Source of the DNA: Flaccisagitta enflata
Lineage: Eukaryota; Chaetognatha; Sagittoidea; Aphragmophora
Direction of reading: 5' to 3'
DNA length: 64,000 bases
Assembly: GCA_965153355.1 (NCBI GenBank)
Contig: OZ231126.1
Span: forward strand, 95,666,001 to 95,730,000
Below, piece after piece: positions 25,123 to 36,607 of this stretch. Under the pieces are notes generated by a model, which saw nothing but the letters and a program-made list of their open reading frames with translations, made no database searches and had not been told where the DNA came from. The position numbers and the translations under genes are program-made. Every line of letters begins with the position of its first letter. Position 1 is the stretch's first letter.

Positions 25123-26250
25123 GCTGTCTCTTTTTTTCTTGTTTCCGTTTTGTCCTCCTTTTTTTTCCTTTTCCTTTTTTTCCTATTTTCTTTTTCTCTT
25201 CCTTTTGCCTTTTTAGCTTTTTTTTGCCTTTTTGGCTTTTTCACCGTCGATTAAGTTTTCGTGATTTTTCTAGTCATTTCCTCGCCGACGGAGCGAATAT
25301 TTGAGAGAAAGAAAAAGAAGAAAAAGAAGAAAGGAAAAAAGATGAAAAAAGAAGAAGAAGAAGAAGAAGAAGACGAAGAAGAAGACGAAGCAGTTGAATC
25401 GAATGAGAATAACAAGAAAGGAGAGAGAAAAGACAGTGTTTCATAATGGATAAGGTGTCAAGTAGAGAAAAGAGGAGAGAATGAAAGAGAAGGCACAAAA
25501 TTGTGGGCAACGAAGGAGAAGAAAGGAGGTTTTTTTTTTTTGTAGGCGATGAGGTGATGGGTTAAATAAGGGATAACCGGGTAAACGACGGTCCTTGTTC
25601 CTTTTTGTTTAATTCTGAAAAGAGAAAATAGATAGAAAATATTACCTCGTCAATGTTTTGGCAATGAAAGAAATGTTAGAAATTGACGGTAGGTCTCAGC
25701 AAGTGTCTCACCTTCCGTCTATACCTGCCTGTCAGTCTGTCTGTCTGTGCCATTTTGTCTCTGTCTCTATCTCTGTCTCTTTCTCTGACTCTGTCTCTCT
25801 TTTTTCTTCGGATAGTTACTAGAACACAAAAATCACGAAGAAGCAAATGAAATGCTCATTCATTCATTCATTCATTCATTCATTGAGTCATTGCATTGAT
25901 CCAGCATAAGGCGAGGAGACAAGAGGATGACATGTGGAAGGGAAAAGGAAAAAAATATAATAAATCAACCCCATCCCCTGCACCACCTACCCTCCTCCCT
26001 TCCAAAAATGAAAACGTCAGGAAGGCAGAAAGATGGGAAAATTTCAGAATTCAACAATTGCAGCTAACGATCTTTATCAATACTAATGGACTTTTTTGTG
26101 TTACATTGTCTCATATGAAAATACATGTCATTTGCCCCTTTAGATTTTGTCTTTTCTGTCCGTAGATGTTAACATGTCGGCAAAAGCAAGAAATTTGCTT
26201 ATGTTGCGGTGCACACGAAAAGCAAATTTGGGAAGTCATTTCACATGAAA
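25123..26250. other. non-coding; GAA/GAC and CATT repeats
   Basis: A/G-rich run at 25300-25400, short CATT array at 25857-25882, CTGT/CTCT stretch at 25735-25800. Probable upstream region of the SNAG gene; no promoter element identified. Confidence 0.5.
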
Positions 26251-26252
26251 TT

Positions 26253-26357
26253 TAATTTTGGAATGCAGAAATTTGCTTTTTTAAGAACATGGCCTTTTTC
26301 TTATATGTCTCTAGAATAGGGCCATGTTCTTAGAAATGCAAATTTTTGCATTCAGAG
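26253..26357. repeat. ~100-nt hairpin
   Basis: GAATGCAGAAATTTGCTTTT and AAGAACATGGCC pair with the downstream GGGCCATGTTCTT and AAATGCAAATTTTTGCATTC. Either a short palindromic MITE or a structured RNA. Confidence 0.7.
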
Positions 26358-26618
26358 ACAGATTAAGAATTTCACCAAAGAGAAGTCAAAGAATGGGAAC
26401 TAATTTTCTTTTATTTTTCTCAATTTTTCAAACTGATTTTTTACACATAAATGATTCTCAATGCAAATGGATCGAAAACATATACTAAAGAGATAATTTC
26501 TTTTAAGGAAATTGTAAATAAATCATTTCATTTTCTTTTAGAATATGATTTGACCGCGGAAATTGCCCCTTCCTGTGCACCTTGACTTATAGAATAAAAG
26601 CTGTATTGTTGTCTTGAG

Positions 26619-26706
26619 ATCCACGGCCACGATAGCGGGATGCGAGAGTATGAGAGTGGGTGACACTGTGGATCCTGAGAACCGCGAGGACGATTTTTGG
26701 ATTACT
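26619..26706 (+). CDS. candidate small exon, unknown product
   Basis: An 88-base stretch ends at a near-consensus donor (ATTACT/GTAAGT). One frame is open and reads MRVGDTVDPENREDDFWIT at its end. The acceptor (TCTTGAG) is weak. No adjacent exons found. Confidence 0.25.
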
Positions 26707-26903
26707 GTAAGTTTCTCTTTAGTCTGGTACAGTCCTCATGTGCAGGAATTAAGATCCGCCCATTAAAAAATATTTCTTGGAGCCCTTTTTGAAAAAAATT
26801 CCAAATATAATGATTTTACATCTCATTTTGCACACAAAATTTACTGAGCAGGTAAAAAATATTTTTTGACAGCATATTTGAATTCCTGATGTAACTTCCT
26901 TTT

Positions 26904-27082
26904 TTAGTTGCGGACACGCAACTCTATAAGAGACTTTGTCCGTCTGTCCATTGGTCGGTCGGTTGGTTGGTCGGTTGGTTGGTTGGTCGGTCCGTCACGC
27001 TCGAGTTGAAAAGTGGGAAAACGCGCATTTCCGCCCCTGCCAACCCGTCCGCAACTGGTGGCCGTGTATCTGGCCTTGTTTT
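26904..27082 (+). repeat. family P element, complete variant
   Basis: Head AGTTGCGGACACGCAACT (26906-26923), GGTCGGTTGGTTGG middle, TTGAAAAGTGGGAAAACGCG, tail CCGCCCCTGCCAACCCGTCC, GCAACTGG and GTATCTGGCCTTGTTT. The head GTTGC/GCAAC and tail GCAACT changed together relative to GTCGC/GCGAC/GCGACT in other copies. Confidence 0.85.
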
Positions 27083-27164
27083 TGATAGGTCGCACTATAT
27101 ATTTTCGTGAAGAGGAGAAGAAGAAGAAGGAGGAGGAGAAAATTCCCCATATGTGTAAAAGCAT

Positions 27165-27262
27165 AGGTCGTCGACCCCTTCGGGGCCACTGCCCTGCTTC
27201 CCCCTCAACTTCAACCACAACCTACTTAAGCAGGGCAAGGGTACCGCTGACCATCTAACGCT
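27165..27262 (-). repeat. GGCAGTGGCCCC module, inverted copy of 9364-9440
   Basis: CCTTCGGGGCCACTGCCCTGCT followed by CAACTTCAACC, AGCAGGGCAAGGGTACC and GCTGACCAT. Reverse-complement order matches 9364-9440. Confidence 0.65.
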
Positions 27263-27324
27263 TTTGCGACTATTTTTTTTTCTTTTGTAAATTTTCCATG
27301 TTATTCAGTGGTAAGTTTGCATTT

Positions 27325-27425
27325 TTAGTCGCGTGCATGCGACTCTACACCTAGCTCTGTCGGTCGGTCGTTCGGTCCGTGTGTCCGTCCGTCTGTCAGT
27401 AACATTTTTAAATTTTGCACGTTTT
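27325..27425 (+). repeat. family P element, tail missing
   Basis: AGTCGCGTGCATGCGACT head (palindrome with one mismatch) and GTCGGTCGGTCGTTCGGTCC middle. GGGGCCGCTGCC, the family T terminus, follows at 27433. Confidence 0.7.
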
Positions 27426-27526
27426 TAACATTGGGGCCGCTGCCTAAAAAGGGTAGGCGTGGCTCAATGAGGAAGCTAGACGGCCTCATGGAAATAGGAG
27501 ACCTAGAAAGGGTAAAAAATATTCAT

Positions 27527-27600
27527 AAGCCGGTGAAAGAAAACAAGGCCGAATAAAAGGCTACCCCTGTCGCGTGCCGGAAGGCAGGGGCCGCATTGGA
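27527..27600 (-). repeat. family P tail, inverted
   Basis: AAACAAGGCCGAATAAAAGG, CTACCCCTGTCGCGTGCCG and GGCAGGGGCCG correspond to an inverted tail. Confidence 0.55.
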
Positions 27601-28715
27601 GGTCACAAGAGCATTTGGGCAGGAGCAGGGATGAGAAAGGCTGCAAGATATGGAAAACAGTAAAATGTGAAGGACGGAAGTTTAGCATAGCACGTGTCTA
27701 ACAATACCCCAACCCTCCCCCCCCCCAAAAAAAACAAATAAACAAAACAAATAAACAAAAAATCCATGGCAGTAAGAGACTGTCACAACCGCCCGAAGAA
27801 GCCTCCATCGTCTTTTTAGAAAGCCCCTCATCTCCTCTCCATTAAAATCACGTCCGGTGTTACCAACACTTTTGGGACCGAGACTTTTGTCTTCTTCAAA
27901 AAATCATCAGAGAGTGGTCGCGTTTCTAATCGCAGACAACCGCGTTTTGAAAGGGCCACTCGGTCGCTTGCTACATTTGTTCGCTCGCACCGATCATTCA
28001 CTGCTTTGCTCCCATGCTCCATTCTTGGGCTCGCTCAATCACTTCTCTCACTCCCTCATGGGATGGTGAAATTCCTTGATATGTGTTCACACTCGTTTGG
28101 CGGGAATGATCGCGTTTTTTGTCTTCACTGGAAACACGCCCAGAGAATACATGAAAACGCACTTTGAGCCCCCTCCAAAATGGTTGAGAACGTGAAAAGC
28201 AATCAATTCCATTATCTAAGGATTCACTTTTATCTAGTGTCTCTCTTTTCCCCTCTTTTTAAGTGGAAATTTCCTGCAGAGTTTCTCATTCATCATTGAA
28301 TTTTTCTTGGTCTTTGTTAAAATTTGTTTTTCATCTTTAGGTTTAGTTTGAAATACCAGGAAAAAAAATATGAAGGTGACCACTTCAGTGTTGATATGAT
28401 CGACACAACAGGAAGTCAAAAAAGGTTCGGAGCTGTGCCATTCGTCAGAGAGAGAGAGAGAGACAGAGAGACAGAGACAGAGAGAGAATGAGCTGTTGTT
28501 CTATTCAAGGAAAGAAATTGGGTCTCTGAATCCATTTGGCCGCAAGTGCAGATCTCCATGAATTCATTTTTTTCCTACCGCTGGTGACTCGACTCCATTC
28601 TTGATTTGTACCATCTTGCTCCTGAACATACGAAAACCTTGGAAAAGCCTCAACTTTGAAAAGAAGCTGCATCTAAACTAATTGAGCTACTGACTCCAGG
28701 TTGGATCTTTTTTAA
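27601..28715. other. non-coding, nothing firm
   Basis: Both strands are open for 60-70 codons at about 27830-28070, but neither has clear splice or family support. A short GA/CAGA tract lies at 28447-28490. Confidence 0.4.
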
Positions 28716-28812
28716 AACAAGGCCGTATAGGTCAAGTTGGTGCGCCGTGTGGATTTTCCAACAAGTGCGTTACTAACCAATCAACCAACCAACCAACAGA
28801 CAGCCAGTTGTA
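28716..28812 (-). repeat. family P element, inverted, diverged
   Basis: AAACAAGGCCGTATAGG, then CCAATCAACCAACCAACCAAC, AGACAGCC, and a decayed head TTGTAGAGG. Confidence 0.5.
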
Positions 28813-29370
28813 GAGGTGTTTTGGCGCCCCAAAAAGTGTTTTTTCTCTTCCAAATATGACTTATCTAAAGTCAATAACTATAAGTTTTCATTTGATTTGA
28901 ACATTTTTGCAAACATGAGGCTTTTTTTTTTTTAGTGTCATTTTTACGAGCTGGATAGTATGTATATGTGTGTGTGACTCTGAGATTCTTCGTGTGTGTG
29001 AGTGCTCCTTTTTTTGTCTCTATTGTTTCCTGCCGTTTTATTTTTCCAGCGAAGTCAGGAACTCCGTTGTCAAGCAGACGAGATTCGAGAATCACCTTTA
29101 GGTTAGGGATCCAGCTGAACAGGGGGGTGGGGGGAAACGTCAGCAACGACAGAATGTTTTGTTTTAGATTAAAATGTTCCATGTCTCAAAGAAATAACGA
29201 CATAACAGTTTTTTACACAAGACGTAATTTCAGCCAATGAATGGCAAAGCATACTTTCCCAACCGCTCTTTTTTCAACCGTTCATCTAAAGATATTCGTT
29301 TGAATTGAAAAAGGAGTTGGAGAAGAAAGTTTTTATACAAGGGAGGGGGACTTTTATAGATTGAAGAAAT
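28813..29370. other. non-coding, possible tiny exon
   Basis: 29050-29101 has a good acceptor (TTTTATTTTTCCAG) and a GTTAGG donor around 52 bases, but nothing ties it to a gene. Confidence 0.3.
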
Positions 29371-29565
29371 ATGCAAATTGACAAAAAAATCGTGTTCATG
29401 TGTATAAGCAGTGATGAATGGGTCGCACTACGCACCGGGTTTGATACCAGACTCAAGCTGAAAGCTGACTTTGTTATATGTCAGTTGGCGGGGGCATTGA
29501 TAGAAAAGGACTTATATGTTTTTTGGGAAGGAGAAGTGACAACAAAATCATTTATCATTACAAAG
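29371..29565 (+). CDS. candidate exon, unknown product
   Basis: Open from an ATG for 65 codons up to a donor (CAAAG/GTACGA). The translation is varied: MCISSDEWVALRTGFDTRL and ADFVICQLAGALIEKDLYVF. No start context, partner exon or family could be established. Confidence 0.25.
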
Positions 29566-29634
29566 GTACGAATTGGTTTCTCAATCACTGTAAGATGCAA
29601 TAATTCTCCCTTTCTGATAATTATTAGATAGATG

Positions 29635-29735
29635 ATGCAAATGATTGACGATTTAGTTTAATTAACAACATGAAAACCAGCATCAAAATTGTTACGCTGT
29701 AAACACACAAGCTTGCCTTCAAATTGGCTTGAGAA
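29635..29735. repeat. diverged single copy of the 60-nt unit with flank
   Basis: GATGATGCAAATGATTGACG and AAACCAGCATCAAAATTGTT resemble 29887-29945, pointing to an old duplication about 250 bases apart. Confidence 0.65.
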
Positions 29736-29928
29736 CTTTCAGTTGATTTTAGTGTTTTTTGTTTTTTTTCTGGTCATATTGTTTGCTTATCTTTTAATTT
29801 TCCTATTTTGTATTGATCATTACATACATGCAAATTGAATAGTATATATAGAGCAATCATTCTCAGTTATCATTCACTATTCAAGAGATGATGCAAATGA
29901 TTGATGGTTAACAATATGCAAACCAGCA

Positions 29929-30172
29929 TCAAAATCGTTGCGCTGTAAAAACAAACTGGCTTCCAATTCAGCTAACAGTGCTCCATTATCAAAATTGTCA
30001 CGCTGAAGACACAAAATGGTATCAAAATCGGTGAACAGTGCGGCTGTTCTAAAAATTGTGGTGCTGTAGACACAAACTGGAATCAAATTAGCAAACAGTG
30101 TACCATTCTGAAAATTGTCCCGCTGTGGATACAAACTGGCATCCAAATTAGCGAACAGTGCAACCGTTCTCA
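29929..30172 (-). repeat. 60-nt tandem repeat, four units, open on the minus strand
   Basis: Units share ATCAAAATTGT, CGCTG, ACAAACTGG and AACAGTGC at 60-base spacing. Read on the minus strand, each gives a 20-residue repeat of the type ALFANLDASL-QRDNFQNG. The units have diverged while the frame stayed open, which hints at coding, but there is no wider gene model. Confidence 0.7.
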
Positions 30173-30276
30173 TTTTTCAGTTTGCTGCCGTCGATGAAAG
30201 CAAATCGCCAAAGACTCTCCTAGGACTACTTATGAAACTTCTTCTCTCTCCACGCCTTTAGTAAAGAGAAAGAAAA

Positions 30277-30277
<1 letters not shown>

Positions 30278-30334
<57 letters not shown>

Positions 30335-30467
30335 AGCAAGGACAGAGACGATCAACAATTTTTTGTGATAGAAACGTCTTAAAATTGAGGTGTAGATGAG
30401 TTTCATGAAAGCGGCTAAAATGCAGGCAGACAGGCAGGCAAACAGGCAGGCAAACAGGCAGGCAAAC

Positions 30468-30506
<39 letters not shown>
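30278..30506. repeat. (GA)n, (CAGG)n and (GA)n microsatellites
   Basis: GA run at 30278-30325, GCAGGCAAACAG units at about 30420-30470, second GA run to 30506. Confidence 0.9.
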
Positions 30507-30509
<3 letters not shown>

Positions 30510-30636
30510 AAACAAATGAAGGTCGCCACTAAGCAATATCGTTTACAGGGAAAAAAGAAATAATTACAAATCTATTCTAGAGGAGATGTTAGGAATGATA
30601 GGTTTGTAACCGCCCATTTGGTCGATCTGTCTGTTT

Positions 30637-30925
30637 TTGGTCGCCTACTACGCGATTCTATAAGAAAGTGTGTCCTTAGTAAGAAAGGTATAAAGGTAGG
30701 TAGGTAGGAAGGTAGTAAGGTAGTAAGGTAGGAAGGTAGGAAGATCCGAAATGCAAATGATACGAAATTGGCTGAAAAAGTGATTTTTGAGCATTAAGGC
30801 CCTTGTTCAGCAACATTTCTACATTCCCCGCCCACTCACGTACTGCCCCTGCCAACCCATATGACTGCCCCTGCCCACCCGCGAGCGACTACTTTTTGGC
30901 CGTGTATGGAATCTTGTTTCTGAGC
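30637..30925 (+). repeat. family P element with insertion
   Basis: Diverged head GGTCGCCTACTACGCGATTC, a GGTAGGTAGGAAGG tract, two tails in tandem (CTGCCCCTGCCAACCC and CTGCCCCTGCCCACCC), then GAGCGACTAC and GTGTATGGAATCTTGTTT. Confidence 0.65.
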
Positions 30926-31182
30926 AAGTCCTTCGACAATGATGACCAAAAAGTGAAAACGGTGATGGGATAATGCCGATGAAACGGTGTGAGGGTAAGG
31001 TCACTCTACAAAAGACTAAAAGATGCTAACCTATTCTTCCCCTTCACTTCACTTCATAAAAAGACTTCGTCATATCTGACTCAACAACATTACGGCTGGT
31101 CGCATTATGCAAAAAAGATCATGGTGACATTTGGTGAAACCTCCTGGACCAAATATTCTTCGTAGCTGCCTTTCTCTTATCT

Positions 31183-31432
<250 letters not shown>

Positions 31433-31647
31433 CAGAAAAATCCGATGGTAAGAAAATGCAAATAGGGAGAATCCTTGTAACGCCATCTTGTCAACTGACG
31501 GAGGAAATGAAGACATTCAACAGTCATTGACAAAAGAGCAAAAAAGCCCAGAACGACTTAAGCGACGCCAAAAACGCCACATTTTGGCCTGACGACGGAT
31601 TTCTAATTGGACGCTTTGACTGTTGCTGTTAATGATGTTGTTGATGG

Positions 31648-31972
<325 letters not shown>

Positions 31973-32194
31973 CGTCGACGTCATCACCATCATCGTCGTC
32001 GTCGATGCCGTCGTTTCCCGGATGTTGTAAGTCGCAGTGGTTCATGGTTGTTGTTATTGCGAAGTCGTTAACAAAATGCAAAACGGATGAGTGAAGAAAA
32101 TCGTTTTAAATACAAACGAGTTAAGGAAGGACGAGGAAAGCCAGAGATATTGGTAGAAGAGGGAAAGTGGCAAACAATAATGAATGGCAGGCGT

Positions 32195-32197
<3 letters not shown>

Positions 32198-32243
<46 letters not shown>

Positions 32244-32306
32244 GACAGACAGAGACAGACAGAGACAGACAGAGACAGACAGAGACAGACAGAGACAGAC
32301 AGACAG
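32198..32306 (+). repeat. (CAGA)n microsatellite
   Basis: Pure CAGA (32198-32240), then ten-base CAGAGACAGA units; adjoins a family P head. Confidence 0.95.
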
Positions 32307-32311
32307 GTGAA

Positions 32312-32520
32312 CATCGTTTCAGTCGCGAACTAGGTACTCTGTTAGATACCATATCCGTCCGTTTGTCCATCAGTCCGTTTGTTCATTTGTCTGTCAATCC
32401 ATATGTCCTTCCATCCGTCCGTCACACTCGAGTTGAAAATTGCGAAAACGCGGTGGTTGTGTGTGTAGGGGGGGAGGTTGTACACCCCTGCCCCCCCGTT
32501 CGCTACAATATTGTGACCTT
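32312..32520 (+). repeat. family P element
   Basis: Head TTTCAGTCGCGAACTAGG, CCGTCCGTTTGTCC middle, TCGAGTTGAAAATTGCGAAAACGCG as in 26904-27082, tail CCCCTGCCCCCCCGTTCGC. Confidence 0.65.
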
Positions 32521-32889
32521 GCGTCATTTGAACTCTCTTCCCTACCTTCTCTCGCCCATCATCGTTAAAAAGCGGAGAAAGAAGATAGTGGAAAGAAAAA
32601 ACAAATTTGAGGACTTGTCGTTGGTGGTACAGATACAGATAAAGAGAAAAGGAAAGGAAGGCAGTGCAGAGAAAGAAAGAAAGGGGAATCGTTTCTCCTC
32701 CAATATATAAACGACTTTTTTGTCTATGGGGTAAAAACAATCATCATTACTCAAAGCGACTTGAAAGGGGCGCCTTTCTGGTAATGGAGACTGATTACCA
32801 TATTTATGTTGGGTGAAAAATAGAAGTCAAGTGTCTCGTTTTCTCTCGTTTTTTTCTTTTCCTTTTGCTCTTCTATTCATCAACTGGGT
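32521..32889. other. non-coding, nothing recognised
   Basis: Open frames on both strands here show no splice or family support. Confidence 0.4.
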
Positions 32890-33118
32890 GCTACAAGTGA
32901 CGCGGGGTCACGATGTTGTTGCGGACGGATGGGCGGGGGTGTACAACCCTATTAACATTCTCCTCTATCCCACACGCACACACAGATACAGACAAACGCA
33001 ACTTCATAAATGCGCGTTTTCGCACTTTCAACTCGAGGGTGAAGGGCCAATAGACCAACAGATGGGCGGAGGGATGGACGGACAAAACCTCTTGTAGAAC
33101 TGCGTGTCCGCAACTAAA
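32890..33118 (-). repeat. family P element, inverted
   Basis: Read on the minus strand: head TTTAGTTGCGGACACGCAGTTC, GTCCATCCCTCCGCC middle, TCGAGTTGAAAGTGCGAAAACGCG, and the tail after an internal TGTGTG stretch. Confidence 0.7.
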
Positions 33119-33460
33119 AAACATTTTTAGATTTTTGCGTGTTTGTTAGAATAAATGTATTTTCTTTTTTATTTGGCTCTAAAAGACAGCTCGTCCATCA
33201 CGGGTCGCAGTAAGTCTAGGCATGGAGCTTGAAGACAACAAAAGGCCCAAAAAGACAAATATTCAGACCCAGTCTTCGCGAAAGTTTATTCATCTTTGAC
33301 GCAACAGATGAATTAGAAACATTTTGTGAAGAGTTGGAAGAAGATCATTTACTCCGAGGTGGTGATTGGTTTCGGATAAAGAGAAACTGATGACGGAGAA
33401 TGGAACCGATGCATTTGTGAGGGTGAAAATTGTCACCTGTCACTCTCAGGAAACAAAAAC

Positions 33461-33496
<36 letters not shown>

Positions 33497-33701
33497 CTGG
33501 AACACGAGGAGAGCGCGGCGAGAAAGGTGTATAGAATAGAATGAAAATCCGTTTTTACTTTGGTTAAGCGGAGAAACAAACAGAATAAATCCGAGGAAAA
33601 AAGCTTGACGAAAAACTGGTCACAGAGGAAAAATGCTTCCGTCGCACGATTAACGGGAAATTCTACCGATTGTCCTCTGTGTGAGTAGCTGACCAAAGAG
33701 A

Positions 33702-33702
<1 letters not shown>
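33119..33702. other. non-coding; short (GA)n at 33463-33493
   Basis: Unique sequence around a 15-unit GA run. No gene seen. Confidence 0.5.

Positions 33703-33703
<1 letters not shown>

Positions 33704-33768
<65 letters not shown>
33704..33768 (+). repeat. (CT)n microsatellite
   Basis: Pure CT run of about 32 units. Confidence 0.95.
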
Positions 33769-33772
<4 letters not shown>

Positions 33773-34157
33773 CCCGTCGTATAACCATTGACGAACTTTG
33801 TTTGTCACATTGAAAGGGCAACTGAGGATTTTGCGAGGTGGAAAAAAGAAAGTCACCCAAAAACGATGGAAAAAAATCTGAGTGCGAGATCAAAAATCTG
33901 ATATCAACGATAAAAGGCCGAATAATGTAAAGAAAGAGGAAAAAAAGAGCCCAGAAAACGCTGATTTTTGTACTGGAGACAAGTCGGCGTGAGAGAGAGA
34001 GAGAGAGACAGAGAAAGAGAGAAAAAAAGTGACAGACAGGAAGAGGCAGCAAATGGGAAATCAGATGGAAACAGTGTACTAGTGTAGTGTAGTGTAGGTG
34101 TGGTGTAGAGGAAGGTACGGAAGCGATACAGAAAGGAAAGATGAAGGAAAGGAAAGG

Positions 34158-34255
34158 GAGAAGAAGAAGAAGAAGAAGAAGAAGAAGAAGAAGAAGAAGA
34201 AGAAGAAGAAGAAGAAGAAGAAGAAGAAGAAGAAAAAGAAGAAGAAGAAGAAGAA
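34158..34255 (+). repeat. (GAA)n microsatellite
   Basis: GAA/AGA triplets with one AAA interruption. Confidence 0.95.
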
Positions 34256-34467
34256 ACAGGAAAAGAAAAAGATAAAAAACGAATGAAAAGAAGAAAAAGA
34301 AAAAAAAAGGGAGAAGAAAAAGAAAATGTAGAAGAAGGGCAAATAGAAGGGGAAGTTGTTAGCAAAGAAAAAAAAAAACAAACAAACGACCCCCCCCCAA
34401 AAAAAGAAAAAAAAGAAAAAAAAGGTAGTTAGAAACAAGAATTTGCAGAAGCAAGCTAGCTATGGAG

Positions 34468-34617
34468 GATATGAAAGAAACAAGGCCGGATACACGGCTA
34501 CCTTAGTACCGTGCGGGTGGTCAGGGGTGGCGAAAAAAAGCTAAGCGTGACGGACCGACCGAACGACCGACAGACAGACATACGGACAGAGCGGGTTGTA
34601 GCGTGCACGCGACTAAA
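34468..34617 (-). repeat. family P element, inverted, near complete
   Basis: Begins AAACAAGGCCGGATACACGG, then CAGGGGTGGCGAAAAAAAG, CGGACCGACCGAACGACCG, AGCGGGTTGTA and the head GCGTGCACGCGACTAAAAA. A mirror image of 10114-10296. Confidence 0.8.
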
Positions 34618-34765
34618 AACCAAACAAGGCAACACAAAATCGAGCAGATCATCAATTGTAAGCTGTAAGCTGTAAGTTGTAAGCTGTAATCAATTGTAAG
34701 CTGTAAGTTACGGACCTGCAAGTGTCTGTCTTACTGGCTGGCTCAAAAAGAAAGATTTAGTGATA

Positions 34766-35724
34766 CAGTTGAAGGCAGTTTCTCCTATAAACTGGGTCGG
34801 CCAAAATCAAGCGCCTGATTGTGTTAACATTAAGAAGAATAACATAATTCAGTGATGGTTTCATCTACCAGCTTGAAATTTTAGTTCCAGGCTCAGAATA
34901 TGAAACTCTATCAAGTCAGTCTTAAACTGTATTCAATGATATAAATCTTTGTGAAAAACAGTGTGACATAGTGTGACAAGGTGTTAACTCAATAGGACAC
35001 TTTTTAAAAAAATAAATCTCCGGCTAGAAATGATATAAAGGTCTGAAATTTGGCATGTAATCTGGGTTATGTCTTCACTAAACAGGGGAAAAAAGAAATT
35101 TACATCACACTTAAAAGTATGTAGTTTTGTGTATAGCATATTACTATATTAAGATTGGATATTGGATATTGGATATTGAATATTTTTAACAAATCAACTA
35201 TGAACAAACTTTTTCCACCTGTCACCATCAAATTTTTGGCGCTTCTTTACGGAAAGCAATGATACAAAAATGACCCATAGTTAGACAGGCTTGACAATTT
35301 TTTGATGTCTTATCATAGTAGATATGAAGTGTGACACAAGTGTGATAGGGAAAATCGACTGATTTGGCTCTACTTTTGGCCGCCTAACCTATCAAAATCT
35401 TGAGTATTAAGGATGTATGTTGAGCACTTTGTCCTAGGGGATGTCTAAGAACAGCTGTCATCATCAACAAAATGAAGGGTGGGAGGAAACTGAGTTTTTT
35501 TTTTCACCAAATCATGTTTTTCAGCTGGCCCACTTTATAGGAGAAATTGCCTGAACCCCGCTCTAACGGACCCGCCGGCTGCGGATTTTTGCCTATAACA
35601 AATGCTAATTCATAGTCCCTTTAAGTTAATCTCTTTTACTTCCTTTGTTGGCAATAATATTAGTCCACTTCTAACAGAAAAAAATTGTTGGTCCCCTGAA
35701 ATCCGTTAGGGCAGGGTTCAACTG
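34766..35724. mobile_element. pogo-like MITE split by a second MITE
   Basis: Left terminal piece is only CAGTTGAA (34766-34773), preceded by TA. The rest, CCCCGCTCTAACGGACCCGC... to ...ATCCGTTAGGGCAGGGTTCA-ACTG, lies at 35556-35724. Removing the inner element leaves CAGTTGAACCCCGCTCTAAC, matching the inverted right end. The right target dinucleotide reads CA, not TA. Confidence 0.85.
34774..35551. mobile_element. 778-bp MITE with TGAA target duplication, nested
   Basis: Ends GGCAGTTTCTCCTATAAACT and inverted GGCAATTTCTCCTATAAAGT. TGAA precedes (34770-34773) and follows (35552-35555) exactly. Interior AT-rich, no coding frame. Confidence 0.88.
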
Positions 35725-36034
35725 CACTAACCTTATGGTAGGCCTATACAAATGATGTAACGAATGGGCGGTCAAACATTTTTTTTCTTATTGGTAAAAC
35801 AGTCGGTGTGATGAAATATATAGGGATATGGATGGAACTAAGGATGACGCGATCAATGATGGAAGACTTCTTTTTGCAGTTTAGGCCCAGACCAGATTGG
35901 TATTAACGATTTCACGATCGTTACCGCGGTAAATAACCATTTCAAAGACATTGTCATTGAGAATAATCAACGAGTGAGATCCGCAATTGAATTCGCAGAG
36001 AGAAACGCGAGGCGCAATATGCAAAATACTATTA
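35725..36034. other. non-coding or unrecognised short coding
   Basis: The minus strand is open for about 50 codons at 35881-36030 with varied composition (IILNDNVFEMVIYRGNDRE). The fold-back at 36035 cuts its upstream side. No splice model could be built. Confidence 0.35.
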
Positions 36035-36607
36035 CACTTTTTTCTTTTTATAAGCACGCACTTTTTTTGGCTGAGGCTGAGCGTGCTTAGCAAAATCTCA
36101 TTTTTGAGGCTGAAATGTGCTTAAAACGTGCTTATCATTTATCGGTTAGTAATTATCCTATTCAGTATAGAACAAAGTATACAGTATAGCATGGAAAATA
36201 GTGTAGCATGAGTATTGTACAATATAGAATAAAGTATAGTATAAAATACAGTAATAAATGTATTTTGCATAAAAGAATATACAGTATCTTTTGCTGACGA
36301 GGTTCTACTTTTATATAAACCATGGGATGAGATAAGTATCTTGATTTGATATAAATTTTTTTTAGATTTTTAGCGTTATTTAGAATCATGATATATTATT
36401 GTTTTTTAGTGGTCCATGTTACAGCAATAAATCAACAATAGTATCTAAGCAATGATATTCTTGAATATTATTAGAAATCCAATTATTTCTTCTAGTATCA
36501 AATCCTGAATGTATAAACAGATTGATATTATAGATGATTTCAATTTTTATCAAAGTTTCCATTGGTTTTTGTGAAATTCCAACCAAAAATGTTTAACAAT
36601 TAGCATA

